A DNA stretch of 18,160 nt from Patescibacteria group bacterium. GTDB lineage: Bacteria; Patescibacteriota; Gracilibacteria; UM-FILTER-43-11. The position numbers were made by a program, and so were the translations under genes. This document shows positions 1-8,575 of this stretch, one piece after another (positions within the stretch are counted from its first letter, which is position 1; every line of letters starts with the position of its first letter). The stretch spans positions 1-18,160 of the forward strand of contig JAJDCE010000148.1 in NCBI GenBank assembly GCA_029260985.1. The letters are read 5' to 3'. Under the pieces are notes generated by a model, which saw nothing but the letters and a program-made list of their open reading frames with translations, did not search any database and was not told where the DNA came from.

Positions 1-1
1 T

Positions 2-3000
2 ACATCTCCAACTCATAGTAACCCTGAGCTTCGGAGTCATTATCCAGTTACTACTAATACTACTGTAGCTTTACAATTTGAAGATGGTTCAGGGGCTGCT
101 GCTTTTGATGATGAAACTACTAATGCGAATGATGGCTCTTGTACCAATTGTCCTACTTGGTCCGAAGAAGGTTATGTGGGTGGGGCTTATGACTTTGATG
201 CGGCTAATGACTATCTTGTTACCTCTGGTGGCGGTATTGTCGGCAATGCCGCTTATTCATGGAGTGCGTGGGTAAATTATGAAGGGTCTGTTGGTTCAGA
301 GGATGTTGTATTGAACTGGGGAACTGGGGCTGTCAGCCAGTTAACTGCTGTTACCTTTGCCAGTTTAACGGCAGGTAATCTGGAGCTTAATCACTGGGGT
401 AATGACTGGGATTCCGGTTATACGGTGCCTACTGATGAATGGGTGCATATTGCGGGCACCTATGATGGCTCTGATGTTGAAAAGCTGTATGTAAATGGTG
501 CATGGTATGGCACTCGATCTGGATTTAGTGATCTCAACACACCAGCAGGCGGGGTTACTATTGGGGATCGGGTCGATATTACCAGCGGAGGTTCAAATTT
601 TAATGGTAAAATCGATGAAGTTCATGTGTTTGATAAAGAACTTACTGCGACTGAGATTGAAGAGCTTTATGAATCTTATGGTCCTGAGCCCGCTACTACT
701 AATTTGGATGCCTATTGGACTTTGGACGATGGAAGCGGGGCGACTAGCTTTACTGATGAAACCTCTAATGTGAATCATGGAGCGTGTACCAGTACAGCTT
801 GCCCAACATGGGTGGCGGACGGTAAACGGGGTGGTGCATTCGATTTTGATGGGACAGATGATGTAATTGCGGCTCCGGATTCCACTTCACTCGATATTAC
901 TACCGCTGTGTCCCTTTCTGCCTGGATCAACCTCGATTCTACCGCTCAAACCAATCAGGGTATTATGGGTAAACGAGAGGGTGCTTTGATAGATTATGCT
1001 TTCTTCGTGAGCAGTAATAGTAAGCTCAGTATGCATATTGGAGGGGGAACGGCGAAAGAAGCGACTAGTGCTTCTCTGAGTACGGATAAATGGCATCATG
1101 TATTGGCGGTTTACAGTGATACTTCTGATTTCATCAAGATTTATCTCGATGGACAGTTACAGACTTGGACCAGTGAAACGGCTAGTCTTGGAACCAGTTC
1201 GAATGAGTTCCGAATTGGACGGGGGATTGATGCCGGTGAATATCTTAATGGCACGATTGATGATGTGCGTGTTTATAGTCGTGTAATTGATGATGACGAA
1301 GCTCAACAGCTCTATGAGGTGGGTGTTGAACAGCATCATTACGACCTTTCAGCTAAACCTGTTGATTTAGCTGATGCTGATAGTGATTCAATGACCACGA
1401 TCTACAATTGGGAGGAGAGTGGAACTTCAATCACTAGGCTCAATATGCCATTTGATAGCAGTATAACCTCTACAACTACTGACGCTGTACTTGATTATTC
1501 CACGAATGCTAATCATGGAACATTAGGTGGTGGAACTACTACGTATGTGCCAACGTGGACGACGGCGGGAATAAAAGGTGGTGCGTACAATTTTGATGGA
1601 ACGGATGACTATATCGATTTACCGAATGATTTGGGTTATACTTCAAACCTTTCAGTATTTACTTGGTTTAAGTCTGATGGTACGCCTGCAGGCGGTTATC
1701 ATATTGTTATGGGTGGTCAGGAACTTGAAATCAGCGTGCCTACGGCGGGTGCGCTGAGAACCGGGCTTTATGCCGGCACAAGACAATTTCACGATAATGG
1801 TTCTGGTTTGACTGACGGAAATTGGCATCACATTGGTTTTACCTATGACGGTACGACTAAAATTGCTTATATTGATGGTGCAAACGTTGGTGAGAATGCT
1901 GTTACCGGTACCTTAACCACTAGTTTTTCTAGTCGCAGAATAGGCCGATTCGGGACATCGGCCACTTATTATCTTAATGGGTTACTCGATGAGGTACGTG
2001 TTTATAATCGCACCCTAACGCCGGAGCAGGTTGCTCAAAACTATAACAACGGTATTCCTGTTTACAATACGTTAGTTAATCAAGAAATTCACGATAATGC
2101 GACTGCCTGGCAGTGTTTGGCAACCATTAATGATGCTAATTCGACTAGTGCAGACTCTACGGCTAAATACTCATTTTCGATCGATCCACTCAATACTGCT
2201 CCAATTCAGTCAGTACCGGAGCTTAAAGTTCATTCGCCCGTTACCCCTGATTCTACCGTTTATCTGCAATTTGAAGATGGGGCTAGTGTGACGGCTTTTG
2301 ATGATGAAACCACGAATGCGAATGATGGTTCTTGTACGGGTACGACATGCCCAACCTATGCGGAAGATGGTTTCGTTGGTGGCGCCTATGATTTTGATAG
2401 TTCTAATGATTACATCGTTACTTCGGGTGGCGGTATTGTCGGAAATGCGGCTTACTCATGGAGCGCGTGGATAAATTATGAAGGAGCTGTTGGTAGCGAA
2501 GATGTTGTGTTGAACTGGGGAACCGGTGCTGTCAGCCAGTTAACTGCTGTTACCCTTTCCAGTTTAACAGCAGGTAATCTGGAGCTTAATCACTGGGGTA
2601 ATGATTGGGATTCCGGTTATACAGTGCCTACCGATGAATGGGTTCATATTGCGGGCACCTACGATGGTTCTGATGTTGAAAAGCTGTATGTAAATGGTGC
2701 TCTGTATGGTACTCGCTCAGGATTTACCGATATCAACACGCCGGCTGGCGGGGTTACTATTGGAGATCGGGTCGATATTACCAGCGGAGGTTCAAACTTT
2801 AATGGTAAGATCGATGAACCTCATGTTTATGACCGTGAACTTACCGCTACTGAGATCGAAGAACTTTACCTCCTTTATGGTGATGAGCCAGATGATACTA
2901 ATTTGGAGGGATTCTGGCATTTGGATGATGGTACGGCGGCCACAAGCTTTACCGATTCATCGGCTAATACTAATACCGGTTCTTGTTCAACCTGTCCTGA

Positions 3001-6000
3001 TTCGGTGACGTATGGTAAGGCAGGTAGTGCGTTTGATTTTAATGGATCGGATGATTATATCGCCACTGATGATGCTCCATTTGACTTTATTGACGGAACT
3101 AATGCATTCTCTGTTGCGGCTTGGATTAAGCCGGATGTGGTGGCTGGAGGATGTATCGTTTGTAAGCATGCAATTGGCCAGTCCGGTTGGTGGTTTTCCC
3201 TCAATGCTAACTCTAAAATTGAACTGGGTTCACAGGGTAACTGGACTCAGGCGGGACAATCTGACACGGTGTTCCAGACAGGTAATTGGTATCATGTAGT
3301 GGGAACTTATGATGGTACGGCTGCAAAAATCTATGTGAATGGGGAGTATGAGAATACTGCGCCTAGCGCTCTTTCTGACACAGTCAACAATTACGATTTA
3401 CTGATTGGCAGCCAGTCAGGTAGTGCTTATTACAATGGGCTTATTGATGAGGCTCGTGTTTATAGCGAAGAGCTTTCGGCTAATGAGGTCAAACAGCTCT
3501 ACAACCAGCATGTGGTTTACCCAACGACTGATGTAACGGTAACGCCAAAAAGTCAGACAGATGCTGTGAATGGGGATACGATGACCACGATTGTGAATTG
3601 GCTGAAGGATGAAACTTCGATCATGAAGCTCCTGATGCCGTTTGACCGAAAAGTTTCTGTTACTACTGCTGATGCGGTTTCTGATTACAGTGGCAATGTT
3701 AATCACGGTCAGTTAGGCGCAGGAACAGCCAGTGCGTCACCGACGTGGACCAGCAATGGAATTGTTGGAGGTGCTTATGATTTTGATGGCGGGGATTATA
3801 TTAATGTTACGGACAGCGCAAGCTTACGACCAACAACAGCTGTTACTGTGTCACTTTGGGCAAAAAGGAGTTCAACGGTTTCAGATGATAATGAGAGAAT
3901 TCTGATAAAAAGTGATGGTACAAGTACTGGTGCCTACGGCCTATCAGTCAGGTTAGGCCAGTACCATTTTGCAGTTTACGTAGATGGAGATTGGAGATTC
4001 TACGATGCAGGAACATGGACGGATACTAATTGGCATCATATTGTCGGCACATATGACTCTGCCACTCAGGCTTACAATCTATACAAAGATGGTGTTAATA
4101 TTTCAAGTGCAACCTTAACTGGTCTTGGAAGTTACACAATTAACCCTGTGGTAGGCGATTTAGAAATAGGAAGATGGTCTTTTGGATCCAGGTATTTTAA
4201 TGGTCTAATTGATGAAGTGCGTGTTTATGACATTGCCCTTTCTGCTGAACAAATTGCTCAAAATTACAACAGTGGTTTGCCGGGTTATCAGACTCTTGTA
4301 GCTCAGGAAGTAGAAAATTCTGCCGCTAGCTCCGACTGGAGTGCGGATGTAACAACGGTGGATAGCGGATTTGAAAACGGTGTTAGTTCAACTTATCAAA
4401 GTGAACAGGTGACCCGAACCAATACAGCTCCTGATTTTGATGCCGTTTTAATTACTTCGAATGCTTTGACACCAGATCAGCTGCTTGCTGATGGGGATAT
4501 GGAAGCGAGCGGAACGACTTCATGGACCGCTTACTCAAGCGCTACCCTTTCAAAGCAAACCACTAGCCCACAAGAAGGTGATAATCTATTCCGAGTGGCT
4601 TACAATTCAGTGGCAAATTATTATGCTTATCAGGCGGTAACCACTGCTACCAATACTTATCGTGTTACCGGTTATGCTCGATCTGACGGTACAGAAACTC
4701 CAAATATATCGAATGGCACGACTGTTGTCTGGACAGGAACCAATTCGACTAGTTGGCAGAATTTTGATGTGACTTATACAGCTACTGGCACTGGTATTTA
4801 TTTCGGTAATCAAGGCGGTACAGCGGGCTATGTTGAATTTGATGATTTAGTGGTTACTGAGGTGGGCACTTTAGATCCTGGGGATACTCTTCGCTTCACC
4901 ATTCTTAAGGAGCATATAACGGAACCTGATGCGGTGGCGGCCGGAGATCTAGTGAATATGTATGTTTGCTCCACTGACACTACAGCTTTTGATTATTCAG
5001 CTAATACTTGTACGGGTGGCAGCTTGCTTTGCTCAGCCACTAGCGTGAATCCAACTATTTCGGATGCGACGTGTGATGATACAGCTGACAGTATTTCGAT
5101 TCCAACTGCTCATGGAAGCTACGATGTGAAGGTTTATATGGAGGATTCTACTGATACTGTCTCGACAGGAACAGCGACTCAGAATTATAGTGTAGTGGAT
5201 GTGATTCCTGTTGTGGGAACTTACACCGCTACCGATACTCCTGCACCGACGGCAGGTGGTAGTGACGGGGTGGTCTTCTGGCTTACTTTAACAGATGATA
5301 ATGGAGATAATGATGTGACATTGGTGGAGGGTGTCTTCTTTGATGACTCAGCAGTGACCAATACTTGTACCGCTGATGAGGCAAATTGCTACCTTGATAG
5401 CTCTTGTACATTAACTGACGTAAGTACGCCAGGTGCGGGCAAAACGGCTACGGGTACCGATGCTACTTTAACGGCAACTTGTGGTGTGAATGTGTGGTTT
5501 AATGCCAATGCTAGTAATTATGATGCGCAAGTACAAGTGACGGATGGAAATGGGGTGACTGATTTTGCAGATGCAGGTGTTACGCTTACTAATCCAGCAT
5601 TGGCCGGGCTCAATATTCCAGAAACGAGCTTGGCTTATGGTACGTTGGTAGTGGGCGCACTTTCTGCCGAAGTAACTGCTACGATTGAAAATATGGGTAA
5701 CCAGGTGATTGATGTGCTTATTTCCGGAACGGATATGTCTTCTGGAGGCAATTCTATTCCTCGAGCGAGTCAAGAATGGTCTACGACCACCAGCTTTACC
5801 TATGGTGCGGGTAATGATTTAGTGCAAACTCCTGCCACTACCAGTGAGGCTACAGGTTGTTATAATGGTAATGTTGCAGTACGAGCTGTTCACACCTCTG
5901 GAACGGATGGAAATGTTTATTGGAGACTGCTTGTACCAGAAACGCAACAAAGCGGAAGTTATGCGGGGGCGAATACGTTTGCGACTTCGACTTGCGATTA

Positions 6001-6001
6001 A
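2..6001 (+). CDS. Giant LamG-repeat surface protein (5' end outside the window)
   Basis: The frame is open from base 2 to the TAA at 5999-6001, giving 1999 residues without the N-terminus, so signal peptide and start are not visible; the GTG at 176 is internal. Six LamG/concanavalin-like jelly rolls (Laminin_G_3 type) lie at about nt 68-682, 701-1324, 1428-2053, 2261-2881, 2901-3510 and 3625-4275. Each carries the hallmarks of the fold: an FDG..DYI strand near the start, a W-H-H/HI-x-GTYDG strand, and IDEVRVY...LTxxEIxxLY at the end. The order is A-B-C-A'-B'-C'. A carbohydrate-binding-like jelly roll follows (about 4471-4865), then Ig-like domains with Cys pairs (4870-5590) and a terminal beta domain ending in GSYAGANTF. 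No LPXTG motif or C-terminal membrane helix is visible. Such proteins are known as predicted adhesins or glycan binders in uncultivated bacteria; adhesion to a host or polymer is inference. Confidence 0.92.
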   Translation, partial: TSPTHSNPELRSHYPVTTNTTVALQFEDGSGAAAFDDETTNANDGSCTNCPTWSEEGYVGGAYDFDAANDYLVTSGGGIVGNAAYSWSAWVNYEGSVGSEDVVLNWGTGAVSQLTAVTFASLTAGNLELNHWGNDWDSGYTVPTDEWVHIAGTYDGSDVEKLYVNGAWYGTRSGFSDLNTPAGGVTIGDRVDITSGGSNFNGKIDEVHVFDKELTATEIEELYESYGPEPATTNLDAYWTLDDGSGATSFTDETSNVNHGACTSTACPTWVADGKRGGAFDFDGTDDVIAAPDSTSLDITTAVSLSAWINLDSTAQTNQGIMGKREGALIDYAFFVSSNSKLSMHIGGGTAKEATSASLSTDKWHHVLAVYSDTSDFIKIYLDGQLQTWTSETASLGTSSNEFRIGRGIDAGEYLNGTIDDVRVYSRVIDDDEAQQLYEVGVEQHHYDLSAKPVDLADADSDSMTTIYNWEESGTSITRLNMPFDSSITSTTTDAVLDYSTNANHGTLGGGTTTYVPTWTTAGIKGGAYNFDGTDDYIDLPNDLGYTSNLSVFTWFKSDGTPAGGYHIVMGGQELEISVPTAGALRTGLYAGTRQFHDNGSGLTDGNWHHIGFTYDGTTKIAYIDGANVGENAVTGTLTTSFSSRRIGRFGTSATYYLNGLLDEVRVYNRTLTPEQVAQNYNNGIPVYNTLVNQEIHDNATAWQCLATINDANSTSADSTAKYSFSIDPLNTAPIQSVPELKVHSPVTPDSTVYLQFEDGASVTAFDDETTNANDGSCTGTTCPTYAEDGFVGGAYDFDSSNDYIVTSGGGIVGNAAYSWSAWINYEGAVGSEDVVLNWGTGAVSQLTAVTLSSLTAGNLELNHWGNDWDSGYTVPTDEWVHIAGTYDGSDVEKLYVNGALYGTRSGFTDINTPAGGVTIGDRVDITSGGSNFNGKIDEPHVYDRELTATEIEELYLLYGDEPDDTNLEGFWHLDDGTAATSFTDSSANTNTGSCSTCPDSVTYGKAGSAFDFNGSDDYIATDDAPFDFIDGTNAFSVAAWIKPDVVAGGCIVCKHAIGQSGWWFSLNANSKIELGSQGNWTQAGQSDTVFQTGNWYHVVGTYDGTAAKIYVNGEYENTAPSALSDTVNNYDLLIGSQSGSAYYNGLIDEARVYSEELSANEVKQLYNQHVVYPTTDVTVTPKSQTDAVNGDTMTTIVNWLKDETSIMKLLMPFDRKVSVTTADAVSDYSGNVNHGQLGAGTASASPTWTSNGIVGGAYDFDGGDYINVTDSASLRPTTAVTVSLWAKRSSTVSDDNERILIKSDGTSTGAYGLSVRLGQYHFAVYVDGDWRFYDAGTWTDTNWHHIVGTYDSATQAYNLYKDGVNISSATLTGLGSYTINPVVGDLEIGRWSFGSRYFNGLIDEVRVYDIALSAEQIAQNYNSGLPGYQTLVAQEVENSAASSDWSADVTTVDSGFENGVSSTYQSEQVTRTNTAPDFDAVLITSNALTPDQLLADGDMEASGTTSWTAYSSATLSKQTTSPQEGDNLFRVAYNSVANYYAYQAVTTATNTYRVTGYARSDGTETPNISNGTTVVWTGTNSTSWQNFDVTYTATGTGIYFGNQGGTAGYVEFDDLVVTEVGTLDPGDTLRFTILKEHITEPDAVAAGDLVNMYVCSTDTTAFDYSANTCTGGSLLCSATSVNPTISDATCDDTADSISIPTAHGSYDVKVYMEDSTDTVSTGTATQNYSVVDVIPVVGTYTATDTPAPTAGGSDGVVFWLTLTDDNGDNDVTLVEGVFFDDSAVTNTCTADEANCYLDSSCTLTDVSTPGAGKTATGTDATLTATCGVNVWFNANASNYDAQVQVTDGNGVTDFADAGVTLTNPALAGLNIPETSLAYGTLVVGALSAEVTATIENMGNQVIDVLISGTDMSSGGNSIPRASQEWSTTTSFTYGAGNDLVQTPATTSEATGCYNGNVAVRAVHTSGTDGNVYWRLLVPETQQSGSYAGANTFATSTCD
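179..682 (+). repeat. LamG module A, first copy
   Basis: A 168-residue block that recurs at 2378-2881, offset by 2199 nt. I count 15 amino-acid differences out of 168. Over nt 361-500 there are 7 base differences in 140, all at synonymous third codon positions, so both copies are under protein-level constraint and are recent relatives. Confidence 0.9.
2378..2881 (+). repeat. LamG module A', second copy
   Basis: Second copy of the block at 179-682. The linker upstream also aligns (PELKVHSPVT here, PELRSHYPVT at about nt 26-55), with one 2-codon indel between GSC and the next Cys. Just after the closing LYxxYG the similarity to the first triplet falls sharply. Confidence 0.9.
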
Positions 6002-6003
6002 AT

Positions 6004-6085
6004 AGTCTCAAGTGCACTTCGGCTTTGCTCAGAGCTTTTAGCGAGTGCGAGTCTCAAGTGCTATACTTTTTGCGTTTGGAACGCA
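6004..6085 (+). repeat. Direct 12-mer repeat and small hairpin upstream of the glycosyltransferase
   Basis: AGTCTCAAGTGC occurs at 6004-6015 and again at 6050-6061. GCACTT (6014-6019) can also pair with AAGTGC (6056-6061). A separate hairpin TGCGTT-TGG-AACGCA spans 6071-6085, flanked by T-runs and ending 16 nt before the ATG at 6102. It could be a weak terminator of the LamG gene or a leader structure; no Shine-Dalgarno is present. Confidence 0.5.
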
Positions 6086-6101
6086 TTTCTCGCTACTTAG
6101 T

Positions 6102-7229
6102 ATGAAAATAGGTTTTGACATCAGCGCGCAGAGTTTGCCCCGAAGCGGAGTGGGGCAGTATCAGATTAATCTATTGAAAGCACTTCTTCAGCTTGATTCG
6201 GAGAATGAGTATTTGCTTTATGGTTTTAACTTTAGGAATCGTAGGCGTTTTGAAGAAATTCGTTTTAATGCCGACAATTACACTCTGAATATTAGCTCTA
6301 TTCCACAGCGACTGATAACAGGCTGGTGGCTTACATTTCCATTTCCCAGCCTTGAAAAGGTGGTGGGGGATTGCGACCTCTATCATGTGTCTGAGCTTTG
6401 TGTTCCTCCTGTTAAAAAGGGTAAGCGAGTGGCTTTTGTACATGATTTAACCACCCTGCTTTATCCTCAGTATCACGTGCAGTCGAATCGGTTTCTCCAC
6501 AATCGTCGCTTTAAGCATCTGGATCAAGTTGATGCGATCCTCACTAACTCTGAATACACAAAAAAGGATATTGTTGAGTATTTAAAAATTGATCCGGAGA
6601 AGATACATGTGTCATATTTAGGCGCTGGATCTGAGTTCCGGCCGATGTCTTCAGAAGAAACTCGTCAATCACTTGAACCCTTTAAGCTTACGAAGCCCTA
6701 TATTCTGTTTGTGGGCACTCTCGAACCTCGAAAAAATGTAAAAAACCTGATCAAAGCCTTTAATCGGCTTAAGCTAAAGCGAAAAATCCCTCATCAATTG
6801 CTTTTAGTTGGTCAGGATGGCTGGTTGTGTGATGAGGTGTATGATGAAATCGACCGTTCACCTGCGCGAGGGGATATATTGAGGATGGGGTATGTGAATG
6901 ATGCAGACATTCCACGGCTTATGAATGGGGCTGATTGCTTTATTTATCCTTCTTTTTATGAAGGGTTCGGCCTTCCTGTACTTGAAGCGATGCAATGCGG
7001 CACTCCAGTTATAACCTCTAATTGCTCCTCATTGCCTGAGGTGGGTGGGGATGCGTGTGTTTATATTGAACCCGGTAGTGTGGAGTCGATTACAGAGGCT
7101 TTATATAATGTATTGAGCCGTGATTCATTGCAAAAAGAAATGACGATTAAAGGGTTAGAGCGGGCTAAGCAATTTTCTTGGGAGAAATGCGCGGAGGTGA
7201 CGTTGGGAGTTTACAAATCACTTCTTTAG
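6102..7229 (+). CDS. Glycosyltransferase, GT4 family (GT-B fold)
   Basis: Predicted 375 residues, normal for a retaining GT4 enzyme that moves a sugar from a nucleotide-sugar donor. The N-terminal Rossmann half opens with MKIGFDISAQ and a glycine loop SGVGQY. The C-terminal donor-binding half begins at FVGTLEPRKN (residues 203-212, the usual FVGxLxPRKN start), and the E-x7-E donor site is E287 and E295 in YEGFGLPVLEAM. This most resembles the mannosyltransferase-like cytoplasmic enzymes of polysaccharide or glycoprotein assembly; donor and acceptor cannot be told from sequence. I chose the ATG at 6102 because the GT-B fold starts there; an in-frame ATG at 6045 would add 19 residues encoded by the spacer repeat. 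It lies 100 nt after the LamG gene on the same strand, so glycosylation of that surface protein is a reasonable but unproven guess. Confidence 0.88.
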   Translation: MKIGFDISAQSLPRSGVGQYQINLLKALLQLDSENEYLLYGFNFRNRRRFEEIRFNADNYTLNISSIPQRLITGWWLTFPFPSLEKVVGDCDLYHVSELCVPPVKKGKRVAFVHDLTTLLYPQYHVQSNRFLHNRRFKHLDQVDAILTNSEYTKKDIVEYLKIDPEKIHVSYLGAGSEFRPMSSEETRQSLEPFKLTKPYILFVGTLEPRKNVKNLIKAFNRLKLKRKIPHQLLLVGQDGWLCDEVYDEIDRSPARGDILRMGYVNDADIPRLMNGADCFIYPSFYEGFGLPVLEAMQCGTPVITSNCSSLPEVGGDACVYIEPGSVESITEALYNVLSRDSLQKEMTIKGLERAKQFSWEKCAEVTLGVYKSLL

Positions 7230-7320
7230 TCATTTTGAACCTGCCTATCGGCAGACAGGTTTAATTCAGAATCCTAAGCTAGATAAATAACTTAGGATCC
7301 CGGATCAAGTCCGGGATGAC
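7229..7320. repeat. Composite palindromic intergenic element (REP/MITE-like)
   Basis: The block is bounded by GTCAT (7229-7233) and inverted ATGAC (7316-7320). It contains three successive palindromes. CTGCC/GGCAG (within 7241-7258) is framed by imperfect TTTTGAA/TTCAGAA arms. ATCCTAAG (7271-7278) pairs with CTTAGGAT (7291-7298). ATCCCGGA (7297-7304) pairs with TCCGGGAT (7310-7317) across a 5-nt loop. The first base is the last base of the glycosyltransferase TAG stop. CCGGGAT...ATCCCGG words like this recur in dispersed palindromes of many bacterial genomes. Copy number here cannot be seen. Confidence 0.7.
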
Positions 7321-7323
7321 GTT

Positions 7324-7353
7324 AAGTGCTGTCCCGCCAAGGCGGGACACTTT
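7324..7353 (+). terminator. Rho-independent terminator after the glycosyltransferase
   Basis: GTCCCGC (7331-7337) pairs with GCGGGAC (7342-7348) around CAAG, with AAGT/ACTT extending the stem across a small bulge, and a T-run follows directly (7351-7355). This is a classic intrinsic terminator closing the left-hand transcription unit. Confidence 0.85.
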
Positions 7354-7397
7354 TTAATGATGACTCAAGCGTCAAGTGGTTTCACCCTGTACACCCC

Positions 7398-7426
7398 TTG
7401 TAATCGAGAGAGGAATATGCTATAAT
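7398..7426 (+). promoter_or_regulatory. Sigma70-type extended -10 promoter
   Basis: The -35 TTGTAA (7398-7403), an exact 17-bp spacer and the -10 TATAAT (7421-7426), preceded by TG at 7418-7419 (extended -10). Expected transcript start is near 7433, leaving a leader of only about 18 nt before the ATG at 7451, with no Shine-Dalgarno. It would drive the DUF916-like and PilT-like genes. Confidence 0.85.
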
Positions 7427-7450
7427 GATTAGATAAATTTAACTAACTTG

Positions 7451-8572
7451 ATGAGATTTAGCCGTTTTGTATCCACACTTCTTGGCCTAGTGATGATTGG
7501 TATCGGACTTTCGATGCAGATGAGCCCAGGTGCTTCTGAGGCGGCTTTTGGAACCTCTCCGCCATGGGTTCGGAATGATCATTTACTCCCTGGAACCACC
7601 TTTGAACAAGTGATTAATCTATCCAGAAATGACCCTGGGCGGCGAATGCAGGTAAAGTTGAGGATTGATGGTGATAAAGATGTAAAGAAATGGATGAAAA
7701 TAGAGAATGAAAAGAAATTGATTATGGAAAAAGGGATGAAAGTTCTTCCGATGAAAGTGACCATTAAAGTACCCCGCCGTGCGGCTCTAAAAGATTATCG
7801 CGGGGGGATATTTGTTACCTTAGAGTCGATTCAGGATGAATCCAATCAACAGGGTGGGAATGTGGCGATCAAGTTAGGAGCTCATATATTGGTTGAGCTT
7901 AGTGTTATCGGAGATAAGGTGGTCGATTACCGTGTTAAATCTATTACTACTGATCCACTTAATGAAGGGGATGTGTTCCATATGAATGTTGAACTGGAGA
8001 ATTTGGGGAATACTGAAATCTTGGAATTAAATGGTCAGTTGGATATTTACGATAAGGCGGAGTCTGAAATCCTGAAATCACTTACTTTTGGTGATCTGGC
8101 CGATCCGGTTTCACCGGATGAATCGATTAGAACCCGAGTTAATTTTGCAGATTTTGAAATGGATCCAGGTGAATACTGGGTGGTGGTGAAAGTATTTAAA
8201 GATGAAGAGGTGATTTACGAAAACCGACTTTATCAGAAAATCAATGCGCCTGTGATCCCTGTGATTACTCCTGAAGATGTTGGCGTGAAAAAGCCGTCGC
8301 TTCCAAAGCTTCAAACTGAAGAAGAGGAGGAGGTAGCGGAAGAAGTGGCTGAAAAGGTTACAGAGCCTGTAGTCGTTGAACAAATTGTCCGGCCCGCTGC
8401 CCCTGCACCAACTAATATCCTTTTTGTAGTCTTTGGCATTGTTGGGTTAGCTTTTGGCTTATTCGCCTTAATGGCTATTGTTATTTTGCTGGTTGTTTTG
8501 GTTAAGAATCAGCGACAGGCTACTATTCAGCGTTATTTAGCAGAACAGCAAAAATTTCATTTAAAGAAATAA
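7451..8572 (+). CDS. Secreted, membrane-anchored DUF916-like (WxL-interacting-type) protein
   Basis: Predicted 373 residues. Residues 1 to about 30 are a signal peptide (basic MRFSRF, hydrophobic core, likely cleavage after SEA). The exported part has two beta-rich domains: first an Ig-like domain with NLSRNDPGRRMQVKL and a VPRRAALKDYRGGIFV strand, which resembles the GxYxGGI motif of DUF916/WxL-interacting proteins, then a second Ig-like domain with LENLGNTEI. An acidic, Pro-containing stalk (EEEEEVAEE) leads to one transmembrane helix at about residues 321-350 and a short basic cytoplasmic tail ending HLKK. A TTG at 7448 is also possible as start; I prefer ATG 7451. It lies 3 nt upstream of the PilT-like ATPase, so they are co-translated and the tail may contact that motor (inference). 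The DUF916 link rests on pattern only. Confidence 0.6.
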   Translation: MRFSRFVSTLLGLVMIGIGLSMQMSPGASEAAFGTSPPWVRNDHLLPGTTFEQVINLSRNDPGRRMQVKLRIDGDKDVKKWMKIENEKKLIMEKGMKVLPMKVTIKVPRRAALKDYRGGIFVTLESIQDESNQQGGNVAIKLGAHILVELSVIGDKVVDYRVKSITTDPLNEGDVFHMNVELENLGNTEILELNGQLDIYDKAESEILKSLTFGDLADPVSPDESIRTRVNFADFEMDPGEYWVVVKVFKDEEVIYENRLYQKINAPVIPVITPEDVGVKKPSLPKLQTEEEEEVAEEVAEKVTEPVVVEQIVRPAAPAPTNILFVVFGIVGLAFGLFALMAIVILLVVLVKNQRQATIQRYLAEQQKFHLKK

Positions 8573-8575
8573 ATC

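Noticed and set aside
68..4275. Repeated DNA as tandem mobile element or CRISPR-like array
   Set aside because: The repeat unit is in frame, about 2.2 kb, with differences mostly synonymous in the A module; it encodes LamG protein modules with no spacer structure.
593..5773. Several minus-strand reading frames of 60-100 codons opposite the LamG gene
   Set aside because: They mirror the repetitive, Asp/Thr/Gly-rich coding frame, carry no recognisable domain, and recur at matching places in both triplet copies.
2..6001. Genetic code 25 (UGA as Gly), known in Gracilibacteria
   Set aside because: The long frames contain no in-frame TGA, Gly is GGN, and TGA ends purB, the deaminase and the LapA-like gene.
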